From Comamonas thiooxydans (GTDB taxonomy: Bacteria > Pseudomonadota > Gammaproteobacteria > Burkholderiales > Burkholderiaceae_C): a stretch of DNA of 64,000 bases. The stretch's first letter is position 1. Every line of letters begins with the position of its first letter. Under the pieces are notes generated by a model. The model was given only the letters and a program-made list of their open reading frames with translations, did not search any database and was not told where the DNA came from. This document shows positions 7,701 through 15,924 of this stretch, piece after piece. The translations under genes and the position numbers were made by a program. The stretch spans positions 4,154,001-4,218,000 of the forward strand of contig NZ_AP026738.1 of NCBI RefSeq assembly GCF_002157685.2, in the 5' to 3' direction.

Positions 7701-9818
7701 ATGTCGCATTTCCCCCGGACCCGGCCTGAGCAGCCGGAACTGCAGCCAAACACGGTCGCCCGTCTCTGGCACCCGGGCGTGATAGCCCTGGCCGCCGCCA
7801 TGGCGCTGAGCGCGTGCAACGACAAGGATTCACCGATCAAGGCGGACAGTGCACCGCCGGCCTCGGCATCGGTCGCCACGCTCGATGCCGCCCAGCCTCA
7901 GCCCGCAGCCTATGTGCCGCCCGATGCAGACGCGCTCTACCGGATGGTGGCGCCGATTGCGCTGTACCCGGACAAGCTGGTGGCCCAGATCCTGGCCGGT
8001 GCCACCTATCCAGACCAGATCAGCGCCGCCGAAACCTGGCTGGGGCAGAACCCCGGACTGCAGAAGACGGCGCTGAGCAATGCCGTCAACGCCCAGAACT
8101 GGGACCCGTCCGTCAAATCATTGACCCAGTTCCCCAACGTGCTGGAACAGCTGGCCTCCAACCTGCCCTGGACCACGGCGCTCGGCAAGGCCTATTACAA
8201 CGATCCCTCGGATGTGATGAACGCCATACAGGTCATGCGCAGTCGGGCCTACAAGGCCGGCACGCTCAAGACCTCCAGCCAGCTCAAGGTCAACCTGGCG
8301 TCCACGCCCGCCGCCGTGGCCTATACGCCAGGAGCCGTGGTCACACCGCTGCCCGACCCGGTCATAGAGCCACCGGAGCAGTTCATTGAAATCAGCCCCT
8401 CCCAGGTGGATACGGTCTACGTTCCTCAGTACGACCCGGCTGCGGTCTACGGTCAGCCGCTGCCCGTATATGGCGGCTACCGTTATGTGGAGGTGCCGCC
8501 TCCGGCTCCCGTGGCCGGCATGCCCGTGATGGCCGGCCTGCTGGGCTTTGGCACCGCCATCGTGCTGGCCGGGTCCATGGACAGGCATCCGTCCTGGGGC
8601 TGGAATGCCTGGAATATGCACTGGGGCGACCCCGAAAGGCCCTGGCGTCACGGCGAACGTCCCCCGCCCCCGCAGGCACGCCCGGCCGTGGTCTACAACA
8701 ACACAACCTATATATCCCAGTCGCGAACCGTGGTGCAGAACATCCATCGCACGGACAACACCTACATCAACAACATTCATGAAAATGCCTCAGGCGAACG
8801 CCGCGGGCCAGCCGGGCAGCCCCAGGCTGCAGGCACCCTTACAGCGCCGGGCACGATGGCCGCGAGCGCAGCAGCGAGCGCAGCCGTCGGTGCCGCCGCC
8901 CTCGCAGCCGGCGGCCATGTCCTGAACCAGCGCCAACCAGCATCAAGCCCCCTGGCGACACAGCCTCAGGGGCGGCCGGACTTTGCCCAGGGCCCCAGCC
9001 AGGCTTCAGGCGGGCCGCGCGCATCCAATGGCAATGCCTTGATGCAGCCGCAAGCCCCACATGATCGCCATCCGCCGCAGGCACCACAGATGCAGGCTGC
9101 CATGACGGAGAAAGCCTTGCAGCAACGCCCACAGGAGCCAATCCAGCGTCAGCAGCCAATGCAGCAAGTCCGCGAGCGGCAGGAGCAGCGGCAAGCCCAG
9201 ATGCAGCAGATGCAACAGCAACACGCCCAGGAGCAGGCCCAGCGCCAGCAGCCAATCCAGCAAGCCCGAGAGCAGCAGGAGCGCCAGCAGCAAATGCAGC
9301 AGCAAGCCCGTGAACAGCAAGAGCATCGGCAGCAAACCCAGATGCAGCAGATGCAACAGCAGCACGCCCAGGAACAGGCCCAGCGCCAGCAGCAAATGCA
9401 GCAAGCCCGAGAGCAGCAGGAGCGCCAGCAGCAAGCCCAGATGCAACAGCAGCGCGCCCAGAAGCAGGCTCAACGCCAGCAGCAAATGCAGCAGCAACAG
9501 GCCCGTGAACAACAGCAGCGCCAGCAGCAGGCCCAGATGCAGCAGATGCAACAGCAGCACGCCCAGGAACAAGCTCAGCGCCAGCAACAAATGCAGCAGC
9601 AGCGTGCCCAGGAGCAGGCTCAGCGCCAGCAGCAAATGCAGCAGCAACAGGCTCGTGAGCAACAGCAACGCCAGCAGCAAGCCCAGATGCAGCAACAACG
9701 GGCGCAGGAACAGGCCCAACACCAGCAGCAGGCTCAGCAGCACCAGGCCGAGCAACAGGCTCGCATGCAAGCGGCGCGCTCCGAGGGCCGCTCGCGCGGG
9801 GATCGAGAGCACCGCTGA
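7701..9818 (+). CDS. DUF3300 lipoprotein with a long Gln-rich C-terminal repeat tail
   Basis: A 705-residue protein. A lipoprotein signal ends in ALSAC, with the lipidated cysteine at about position 39. The next part, roughly residues 75-290, is the DUF3300 domain: ALYRMVAPIALYPDKLVAQILAG early on, and later a VYVPQYDP segment, then WGWNAWNMHWG. The remaining third, from about residue 470, is built from Gln, Met, Ala, Arg and Glu in short repeats that predict one long coiled coil. Start ATG 7701 has AAGGAG six bases upstream. DUF3300 proteins are envelope proteins without a firm function; the coiled tail suggests a structural or scaffolding role, which is inference. Confidence 0.85.
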   Translation: MSHFPRTRPEQPELQPNTVARLWHPGVIALAAAMALSACNDKDSPIKADSAPPASASVATLDAAQPQPAAYVPPDADALYRMVAPIALYPDKLVAQILAGATYPDQISAAETWLGQNPGLQKTALSNAVNAQNWDPSVKSLTQFPNVLEQLASNLPWTTALGKAYYNDPSDVMNAIQVMRSRAYKAGTLKTSSQLKVNLASTPAAVAYTPGAVVTPLPDPVIEPPEQFIEISPSQVDTVYVPQYDPAAVYGQPLPVYGGYRYVEVPPPAPVAGMPVMAGLLGFGTAIVLAGSMDRHPSWGWNAWNMHWGDPERPWRHGERPPPPQARPAVVYNNTTYISQSRTVVQNIHRTDNTYINNIHENASGERRGPAGQPQAAGTLTAPGTMAASAAASAAVGAAALAAGGHVLNQRQPASSPLATQPQGRPDFAQGPSQASGGPRASNGNALMQPQAPHDRHPPQAPQMQAAMTEKALQQRPQEPIQRQQPMQQVRERQEQRQAQMQQMQQQHAQEQAQRQQPIQQAREQQERQQQMQQQAREQQEHRQQTQMQQMQQQHAQEQAQRQQQMQQAREQQERQQQAQMQQQRAQKQAQRQQQMQQQQAREQQQRQQQAQMQQMQQQHAQEQAQRQQQMQQQRAQEQAQRQQQMQQQQAREQQQRQQQAQMQQQRAQEQAQHQQQAQQHQAEQQARMQAARSEGRSRGDREHR
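9111..9760 (+). repeat. Low-complexity CAG/CAA-rich coding repeat
   Basis: About 650 bases of imperfect tandem units coding for variants of QMQQQHAQEQAQRQQ and QQAREQQERQ. The units use mixed CAG/CAA, CGC/CGG and GCC/GCG codons, so they are degenerate at DNA level. This is prone to copy-number change by recombination and to assembly error. Confidence 0.8.
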
Positions 9819-9841
9819 AACGCCACTCGCCTTCGTGCCAT

Positions 9842-9866
9842 GCCGCCTGTCATGCAGGCGGCTTCT
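9842..9866 (+). terminator. Probable terminator of the DUF3300 gene
   Basis: Perfect eight-base-pair stem GCCGCCTG/CAGGCGGC with a five-base loop, followed by the weak tract TTCT. It starts 23 bases after the stop codon. Confidence 0.6.
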
Positions 9867-9945
9867 CGGCGCGCAGCCTGCATGACGGTATAAACAAGCT
9901 CATAAAAGCTCATTCGTTTTTGCACCACTCATTGCAGCAGCCTTC

Positions 9946-10572
9946 ATGTACAACCCCAGCCATTTCAAGGTCGACGACCCCACCGCCCTGCATGCCCTGA
10001 TCCAGGCTCACCCGCTGGGTTGCCTGGTCACCCAGTCCGATGCGGGGTTGGATGCCAATCACCTGCCGTTCGAGTTGCTGCAGGACGAGGATGGCATGCT
10101 GCGACTGATCGCCCACGTGGCACGCGCCAATCCTGTGTGGCAGCAGATCCGGGACGACAGCCCCGTGCTGGTGATCTTCCGTGCCGAGCAGGCCTATATC
10201 TCTCCCAGCTGGTATCCCAGCAAGCACGAGACCCACGAGCAGGTGCCGACCTGGAACTACCGTGTGGTCCACGCGCACGGCCGCATCAGCGTGCGCGACG
10301 ATGAAAAGTTCGTGCGCGGCGTGGTGGGCCGGCTCACCCGCCGCCACGAGGCCAGCAACAATGCCGAGGCCCCATGGAAGATGAGCGACGCTCCGCCCGA
10401 CTACCTGCAACGCATGCTCGGCGCCATCGTGGGCCTGGAAATGACTGTCGACCGCCTGGAAGCCAAGTTCAAGCTGAGCCAGAACAAGCAGCAGCGCGAC
10501 CGGCTTGGCGCGGTCCAGGCTCTGGAGCAGCGGGGACAGCTGGACCTGGCCCGGAGCATGCGCCAGCCCTGA
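9946..10572 (+). CDS. PaiB-family FMN-binding protein, possible regulator
   Basis: A 208-residue protein of the FMN-binding split-barrel PaiB family. The start MYNPSHF, the segment LGCLVTQSDAGLDANHLPFEL, the YISPSWYPSKHETHEQVPTWNY block and the late GLEMTVDRLEAKFKLSQNK block are all family hallmarks. PaiB of Bacillus was described as a negative regulator of sporulation and protease genes; in proteobacteria the role is unproven and a flavin-dependent enzymatic or stress role is possible. It stands alone between a lipoprotein gene and a peptidase gene, so context gives little help. Confidence 0.88.
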   Translation: MYNPSHFKVDDPTALHALIQAHPLGCLVTQSDAGLDANHLPFELLQDEDGMLRLIAHVARANPVWQQIRDDSPVLVIFRAEQAYISPSWYPSKHETHEQVPTWNYRVVHAHGRISVRDDEKFVRGVVGRLTRRHEASNNAEAPWKMSDAPPDYLQRMLGAIVGLEMTVDRLEAKFKLSQNKQQRDRLGAVQALEQRGQLDLARSMRQP

Positions 10573-10685
10573 TCCCGCAGCCGGTCTTCAAGGCATGACC
10601 AGCGTAAAGCTCACATGTCTGTATCGCCTTTAGCTCCGCTATCGATAGCAATGCAGCACAATGCCTGCACAACCCGATAAGCACC

Positions 10686-11567
10686 ATGCCGACCGAAAAC
10701 CTCACCAGCCCCTCTCTCCCGCCCGAACGCCGTCGCCTGCTGCAATGGATGGCACAAACAGCGCTGTTTGCCGCCGCACCGGCCTGGGCGGCACGCAGCG
10801 CCAGCTCGGACAGCGCGCTATGGCCGCAGGACAGCCGGGTTCCCGGCGGCGTCGCACGCCTGTCGCTGGGCCCGGCTTCCGCACGCCCCCTGGTCACGGC
10901 CGCAGAGGCCGAGGTTCTGGTGGTGGGCGATATGATCGAATGGACCGCAATCGTGGGCATACCGCTTGCCACCGCACCGGGCGAGCAGAGCATTGGCGTG
11001 AAGACCGACGGCCGTTTGCGCAGCATGAGCTATACGGTGCGCGACAAACAGTATGTGGAGCAGCGCCTCAAGGTCTCGCCCAAGACGGTGGACCTGTCTG
11101 CCGAAGACAATGCCCGCTACGAACGCGAGGCCGCCCACCTGAAGACCGTGATGGCCACCTTCACCGAGCCGCTGCCTTCCGGCAGCCTGCACATGCGCGT
11201 GCCGGTGCCGGGTCGGCGCTCCAGCAGCTTCGGCCTGCGCCGTGTCTTCAACGGCCAGTCGCGCAATCCGCACAGCGGCATGGACATTGCAGCCCCCACG
11301 GGCACGCCGGTGCGCGCACCGCTGCCCGGCAAGGTGATCGACGTGGGCGACTATTTCTTCAACGGCGGCACGGTCTGGCTGGACCATGGCGGTGGCCTGC
11401 TCACCATGTACTGCCACCTGAGCCAGGTGGATTGCAGACCAGGAGACCAGTTGCAGACAGGCGATGCCTTTTGCAAGGTCGGAGCCACCGGCCGCGTGAC
11501 CGGCCCCCATCTGCACTGGGGCGTGATGCTGAACCGCGCCATGGTGGATCCGGCGCTGTTCATCTGA
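10686..11567 (+). CDS. Exported M23-family zinc metallopeptidase
   Basis: A 293-residue protein with an N-terminal ERRRLLQWMAQTALFAAAPAWA segment that looks like a signal peptide, possibly twin-arginine type. The C-terminal lysostaphin-like domain carries the zinc ligands His196 and Asp200 (HSGMD) and His277 of HLH (275-277), plus His244, all intact, so it should be an active endopeptidase cutting peptidoglycan peptides in the periplasm. The middle region (about 75-160) holds no domain I recognise but resembles the N-terminal part of other M23 proteins of this group. A terminator follows directly. Confidence 0.9.
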   Translation: MPTENLTSPSLPPERRRLLQWMAQTALFAAAPAWAARSASSDSALWPQDSRVPGGVARLSLGPASARPLVTAAEAEVLVVGDMIEWTAIVGIPLATAPGEQSIGVKTDGRLRSMSYTVRDKQYVEQRLKVSPKTVDLSAEDNARYEREAAHLKTVMATFTEPLPSGSLHMRVPVPGRRSSSFGLRRVFNGQSRNPHSGMDIAAPTGTPVRAPLPGKVIDVGDYFFNGGTVWLDHGGGLLTMYCHLSQVDCRPGDQLQTGDAFCKVGATGRVTGPHLHWGVMLNRAMVDPALFI

Positions 11568-11582
11568 ACGGATCTCGCTGAT

Positions 11583-11610
11583 AAAAAAGCGGCTCACGGA
11601 GCCGCTTTTT
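11583..11610. terminator. Bidirectional terminator between convergent genes
   Basis: Stem AGCGGCT/AGCCGCT with a five-base loop, A6 before and T5 after. It serves the M23 peptidase gene on the plus strand and can serve the convergent lipoprotein gene on the minus strand. Confidence 0.85.
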
Positions 11611-11679
11611 ACTTTATTGCTATCAAATCAGGACCTAAAGCGTATATCCGTCAAGCACTACGGGCTGATTTGCTTGAAA

Positions 11680-12282
11680 CTATGGCGCATCCTGATCCTG
11701 CTTCAGATAGTTCTCCACCAGCTCGAAAAAACTGTCGTAGAAGCTGCGTTTGGAAATGGTCTCGCTGCCCACCTTGACCAGGGAATCGTTGCTGGAAGAA
11801 AACGGCAGAGACAGCGACCCCAGAGCGCTCACGCCCACGCTGGCCGAGGTTGCGCTCTTCTTGAGCGAATAGCGATCCTGCAACGCTGTCGCAAAACCCA
11901 GACTGACCAGGCCGTCGCTGGTCTGCGGCACGCAGACCACACGGAAATTGATTTCCAGATTGGTCTCCGTATTGGGCTGGAAGTTCTTGCGCCCTTCGAT
12001 CAGCTCCTGCGTCCTGGCCGTGGCGATATAGCCCTGGCTCAGCAAGGCGCGGCGCGCGGCCTCGCAGGTCTGTGCCGGTGTCGCATCAAAGCCGCGGGAA
12101 AACGTGGAACTGGAGTCGAAAGTCTCCTGAACCGGCATATGCTGAGGTGCAGTGGCCGAGCATGCCCCCAGCAAACCCGCCAATATGCCCACAGAACCCA
12201 GCCGCCCCCAATTCAGCCCAAACAAAGCAACACCACCTAAGCGCACAGAAACTCCTTGATGCCTGGGCCATAGTTTCTTCAT
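11680..12282 (-). CDS. DUF2242-type lipoprotein
   Basis: A 200-residue protein. Its N-terminus is basic (MKKLWPRHQG), followed by a hydrophobic stretch ending in LLGAC, a plausible lipobox with the modified cysteine near residue 41. The remainder (CEAARRALLSQGYI, later LEINFRVVCVP, then FYDSFFELVENYL at the end) resembles the DUF2242 lipoprotein family, of unknown function. The open frame runs to 12315, but the ATG at 12282 gives a normal signal sequence. It is convergent with the M23 peptidase gene. Confidence 0.7.
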   Translation of the reverse strand: MKKLWPRHQGVSVRLGGVALFGLNWGRLGSVGILAGLLGACSATAPQHMPVQETFDSSSTFSRGFDATPAQTCEAARRALLSQGYIATARTQELIEGRKNFQPNTETNLEINFRVVCVPQTSDGLVSLGFATALQDRYSLKKSATSASVGVSALGSLSLPFSSSNDSLVKVGSETISKRSFYDSFFELVENYLKQDQDAP

Positions 12283-12574
12283 GGCCCGAACCTTCGAAGC
12301 GTAGCAGCTTGGCAAAGACTAATTTGACGAAGCGCTGTCTAGACGTACGGATTTTTTCGATCTTTACAGCGACTTCACGCCCGAGCAGCACATCTGATTT
12401 CTCCGCCCTTCAGCGTGCAGCATTTGTTGACACTCTGAGGTTGTCGAAGCGCAAAACAACAGCAACGTTGGGTTAAGGTCAGATACAACCCGCAGGGAAC
12501 TGATATGGTCAGCGAGACTCTGTTTCTGCTGACACGGTTTGCCGTATTCCTCTATTCCACCTTAAGGAAACCCT

Positions 12575-13396
12575 ATGAAATTTCGCTGGACCTGGTGCCT
12601 TCCCCTTGTTGCTTCCATGACGCTTGCCGCCTGCGGTACGACAGGCGGCGGCGGTGCAAGCAAGCCCGGCCCTACAGGCCCCGCAGGCGATGCCGCGTCG
12701 CTGACCGCCTACCACTGGAAATTGCAAGAGGCCTTCACGCCAGCTGGCAATGAGGACCAGAGCTGGTTTCTGAGCTCCAGCCAGGCACCTATCGAGCTGG
12801 ACTTCGTGGACCAGCGCGTTGTCGTCAAGAATCTGTGCAACGTCATCTCGTCGGCTTACACCGTGGAAGGCCAGCGCATCAATCTGCAGCGCGGCATGAG
12901 CACCCTGCGCGCCTGCAATGACAACCAGCTGATGATGCTGGAGCAGAAGGTTGCGCGCATTCTGCCTACGGCCAAGCAGTGGAACGTGCAGCTCGGCGGC
13001 TCCACTACTGAACAGCCTCGCCTGACGCTGCAGTTCATCGATGGCACGCGCTGGCAGCTCAACGGCAAGCCCACCGCCCAGACCCAATACGGCAGCGCTC
13101 CCGAACGCATATTTCTCGAGGTCGGTCCCGAGCGCAAGGCCTGTAGTGCAGGTGCAGGACGCCATCAGTGTCTGCAGGTGCGCGAGATCCGCTACGGCGA
13201 CAACGGCGTCAAGACCTATACCGGCCAGTGGGAGAACTTCTATAGCGAGATTGAAGGCTACAAGCACGAAGCCGGTGTGAGCAACGTGCTGCGCATCAAT
13301 CGCTTCAAGCGCCAGAATGTACCCGCCGATGCTTCAAGCTATGTCTATGTACTGGACATGGTGGTGTCCTCGGCCATCGCCGACAAGCGCAAGTAA
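12575..13396 (+). CDS. Lipoprotein with META/HslJ-like and DUF4377 domains
   Basis: A 273-residue outer-membrane-type lipoprotein with lipobox LAAC (Cys near 20). The first half (YHWKLQEAF to about residue 175) is a META/HslJ-like domain, in which a heat-shock protein family of unknown activity is found. The second half (IFLEVGPERKAC, then QCLQVRE, then WENFYSEIEGY, then a PADASSYVYVLD end) is a DUF4377 domain. This two-domain arrangement is common in Burkholderiales. The ATG follows a TAAGGA ribosome site seven bases upstream. It is a single gene closed by a terminator. Confidence 0.8.
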   Translation: MKFRWTWCLPLVASMTLAACGTTGGGGASKPGPTGPAGDAASLTAYHWKLQEAFTPAGNEDQSWFLSSSQAPIELDFVDQRVVVKNLCNVISSAYTVEGQRINLQRGMSTLRACNDNQLMMLEQKVARILPTAKQWNVQLGGSTTEQPRLTLQFIDGTRWQLNGKPTAQTQYGSAPERIFLEVGPERKACSAGAGRHQCLQVREIRYGDNGVKTYTGQWENFYSEIEGYKHEAGVSNVLRINRFKRQNVPADASSYVYVLDMVVSSAIADKRK

Positions 13397-13418
13397 GCCT
13401 GCGTTCAGGCATTGAAGA

Positions 13419-13441
13419 AGCCGGCCCAGGTGCCGGCTTTT
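13419..13441 (+). terminator. Rho-independent terminator of the META/DUF4377 gene
   Basis: Stem AGCCGGC/GCCGGCT with a six-base loop and a short T tract, 22 bases after the stop. Confidence 0.75.
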
Positions 13442-13718
13442 CTATTTCCATGCGTACATTCAACGCCGATGTTTCACGCACCACGCTCCATCAATCGAAT
13501 TCGTTGCCAGAGGACGATTTTCTTTTGGCAATAAATACTTAGGCAATGTTTTCTGAACGCCGCAGTTCGGGAAACAGGATTGCAGGTTATGCCCAGCGTC
13601 TGTGGAGCCGCCTGTGGACAAGCCTCGGAAAAACAGGGCGAGGCCGCACAGGCATTGACTTCGGCCCCTGCGATCAAAAAATACGCAGGAACGGTTGAAC
13701 CTGCAATGTTTCACGGAG
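13442..13718. other. Intergenic stretch without a supported gene
   Basis: Lies between two terminators pointing towards each other. Short frames on both strands lack ribosome sites. It contains the 16-base sequence GCCTGTGGACAAGCCT at 13610-13625, which occurs again at 30333-30348. Confidence 0.4.
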
Positions 13719-13747
13719 AAAAAAGCCGACACCTTTCGGATGTCGGC
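13719..13747 (-). terminator. Rho-independent terminator of the MoaF-like gene
   Basis: Stem GCCGACA/TGTCGGC with a nine-base loop and six U on the minus strand, about 85 bases after the stop of the gene that ends at 13833. Confidence 0.8.
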
Positions 13748-13832
13748 AAGAGAGGAAAGTCACTGACCTCACACACAAATCATTGAGCTGGCTCGTGCCC
13801 CGGCTCCATGCCCCGGGCAAGAGCCGGAAGAT

Positions 13833-14180
13833 TCAACGCAGGCGGAAACGACCTTCCACAAACATGGAAGAACGATGGCCGCTTTCGCATTGGTTGTCGG
13901 CATAGGACCAGAAAGCCTGCACCGTGCCCTTGGCCGAGTCAATGACCTGGCTGACCGTGAAGCCGGTTTTCTCGATCCAGTTCAAAAAATGTAGGTGATC
14001 GCTCAGTTGCAAATAGCTGAGGTTCTCGCAGCCCTCGGAAATATGCCCTTGCGAGTCCACCACGCGCCAGCGCATCTGACCGCTGGCGGTGTAGCGGACT
14101 TGGGCCTGGCTGTCCGGGAATTCAATGACTGCTTCGCGGCCCAGAAGAGTTCCTGCGTATTGCATCGAAAGCATGGACAT
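13833..14180 (-). CDS. MoaF-like small protein
   Basis: A 115-residue protein without a signal peptide. Segments such as LLGREAVIEFPD, VRYTASGQMRWRV, LSYLQLSDHLHFLNWIEKTG and GTVQAFWSYAD resemble proteins labelled MoaF-related, which have a small calycin-like beta-barrel. MoaF was named from an aromatic amine (molybdenum-associated) operon, but its biochemical role is unclear, and this assignment comes from memory of the family pattern. Two ATG codons lie close to the start (14180 and 14165). The gene is monocistronic, with its own terminator. Confidence 0.6.
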   Translation of the reverse strand: MSMLSMQYAGTLLGREAVIEFPDSQAQVRYTASGQMRWRVVDSQGHISEGCENLSYLQLSDHLHFLNWIEKTGFTVSQVIDSAKGTVQAFWSYADNQCESGHRSSMFVEGRFRLR

Positions 14181-14524
14181 GATGTGACTCCTTGAGAGAA
14201 AGCTTCGCTATTCATAACGCAAAACCATTTGTGTGAAGCTATGATGAATCGCCGCTGTTTCTTTGCGTGTGGGAAAGTGACTCATGCCTTCGTCGGTAAA
14301 CATTTTTTGACAAACAAGGCTTCTCTCCTGCATGGCATGAAGGTCAATCCGCAGCCTGCTTGCCGGATATGAACCGCAGCAGAAGTGAATGCTCATAACG
14401 GCCACAGGCACTGCAGAGAACAAGGCGATCGCGCATACTCGGCCCTCTGACATTTCAGGTCGCCAAGGCAGGAAGTCGGCCCAGGCCAACTCCCGCCTCC
14501 CCAGCCGCACTCACGGATCTCACC
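14181..14524. other. Divergent intergenic region between the MoaF-like and MFS genes
   Basis: About 340 bases that must hold two divergent promoters. A 100-codon frame on the minus strand (14208-14510) has no ribosome site and no recognisable protein character. I see no convincing operator or riboswitch. Confidence 0.4.
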
Positions 14525-15820
14525 TTGTCCACCCCCGTCACCTCTACAGCGCCTCAGGCCGCCTCCATCCCGCCATTGCGCGATCCCGCTTTTGTCAATT
14601 TCGTGCTGGCACGCATGCTTGCCATGTTTGCCCAGCAGATGCAGGCCGTGGTGGTGGCCTGGCAGGTATACGACATCACGCGCGAGCCTCTGTCTCTGGC
14701 CTATGTCGGGCTGGCGCAGTTCCTGCCCATGGCGGGTCTGCTGATTCCCGCTGGCGATCTCAGCGACCGCATGAGCCGCAAGCGCCTGCTTGGCATCAGC
14801 TGGCTGGTGGCCGCAGTCTGCTCGGGCCTGCTCTGGCTGCTGGCCGAGAGCGGAGCGCACGATGTGCACTGGATCTACGCCGTGCTGGTGCTGTTTGGCT
14901 GCAGCCGCGCCTTCAGCGGACCGGCGCTGCAAAGCCTGCTGCCGCAGATCGTCGCCCGCGAGCAGCTGGCCAAGGCCCTGGCCACCAACAGCATGCTGAT
15001 GCGCATCTCGGCGATTGCCGCTCCCGTGCTGGGCGGCCTGCTCTATGCACTCGGCGGCGGCGTGCTGACCTATGCGGTCTGCGGCGTCGCTCTGCTTCTG
15101 GGCGCGGTCCTGCTGAGCCAGGTCCCAGTGCACTTTGCCAGCCCCAGGATCGGCCTCGACGTTCAAACCACCATGTGGCAACGTTTTGCCGAAGGTCTGC
15201 ATTTCATGCGCACCCGCCCCATCATCCTGGGCACCATCTCGCTCGATCTGTTTGCCGTGCTGCTGGGCGGCGTGGTGGCCCTGCTGCCCGTCTATGCGCA
15301 TGAGGTGCTGCAGGTCGGCCCGCAGGGTCTGGGCCTGCTGCGCTCCTCCATGGCCGCAGGCGAGGTCTGCATGGGCCTGTGGCTGGCCTCGCGCCCCATC
15401 AACCGCCGCGTGGGCAAGGTGATGTTTGCGGCCGTGGCCGTATTCGGACTGGCCAATCTGGTGTTTGCGCTCTCGCACTGGTTTGTACTGTCCATGCTGG
15501 CACTGGCCGTGGCCGGTGCAGCCGATATGGTCAGCGTCTATATTCGCGGCGCATTGGTGCAGTTTTCCACGCCCGACCATATGCGCGGCCGCGTGAATGC
15601 AGTGAACATGCTGTTCATCGGCTCCTCCAACGAGCTGGGCGAGTTCCGCGCAGGCAGCAGCGCGTCCTGGTTTGGCGCAGTTCCCGCCGCCATTCTGGGC
15701 AGCCTGTGCACGCTGGGCGTGGTGGGTGGCTGGATGACACTGTTCAAGCCCCTGCGCGATGTGGACAGGCTCGAAGATGCGGCGCGCGTGAGCGGCCTCG
15801 AGCCCCCCGCAAGCACTTAA
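14525..15820 (+). CDS. MFS transporter of the EntS/MFS_3 type
   Basis: A 431-residue polytopic protein with about twelve membrane helices. The LSDRMSRKRLL loop between helices 2 and 3 is the major facilitator signature, and the overall pattern (start DPAFVNFVLARMLAMFAQQMQ, late GRVNAVNMLFIGSSNELGEFRAG) matches the MFS_3 group that includes enterobactin exporter EntS. A proton-driven exporter in the inner membrane is likely; the substrate is unknown. The start is a TTG at 14525 because the first ATG lies 34 codons inside helix 1. A bidirectional terminator separates it from the convergent ddh gene. Confidence 0.85.
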   Translation: MSTPVTSTAPQAASIPPLRDPAFVNFVLARMLAMFAQQMQAVVVAWQVYDITREPLSLAYVGLAQFLPMAGLLIPAGDLSDRMSRKRLLGISWLVAAVCSGLLWLLAESGAHDVHWIYAVLVLFGCSRAFSGPALQSLLPQIVAREQLAKALATNSMLMRISAIAAPVLGGLLYALGGGVLTYAVCGVALLLGAVLLSQVPVHFASPRIGLDVQTTMWQRFAEGLHFMRTRPIILGTISLDLFAVLLGGVVALLPVYAHEVLQVGPQGLGLLRSSMAAGEVCMGLWLASRPINRRVGKVMFAAVAVFGLANLVFALSHWFVLSMLALAVAGAADMVSVYIRGALVQFSTPDHMRGRVNAVNMLFIGSSNELGEFRAGSSASWFGAVPAAILGSLCTLGVVGGWMTLFKPLRDVDRLEDAARVSGLEPPAST

Positions 15821-15873
15821 AAATCAATAGCTGCCAATAATCGGACAATTGACGCCGCAACCCGTTTCGACAC

Positions 15874-15905
15874 AAAAAAGCCTCGCAGACCCTGCGAGGC
15901 TTTTT
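15874..15905. terminator. Bidirectional terminator between the MFS gene and ddh
   Basis: Perfect nine-base-pair stem GCCTCGCAG/CTGCGAGGC with a three-base loop, A6 before and T5 after. Confidence 0.9.
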
Positions 15906-15924
15906 GCTGATCGCGGCGGCTGAT

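Noticed and set aside
9111..9760. CRISPR or tandem non-coding repeat
   Set aside because: The repeat stays in frame within a long gene, the units are short and unequal, and there are no spacers.
13460..13786. Small ORFs on both strands between two terminators
   Set aside because: They lack ribosome sites and recognisable sequence; one runs through the terminator of the neighbouring gene.
14208..14510. 100-codon minus-strand ORF in the divergent spacer
   Set aside because: No ribosome site, no family, mixed composition, and it would occupy the only space for two promoters.
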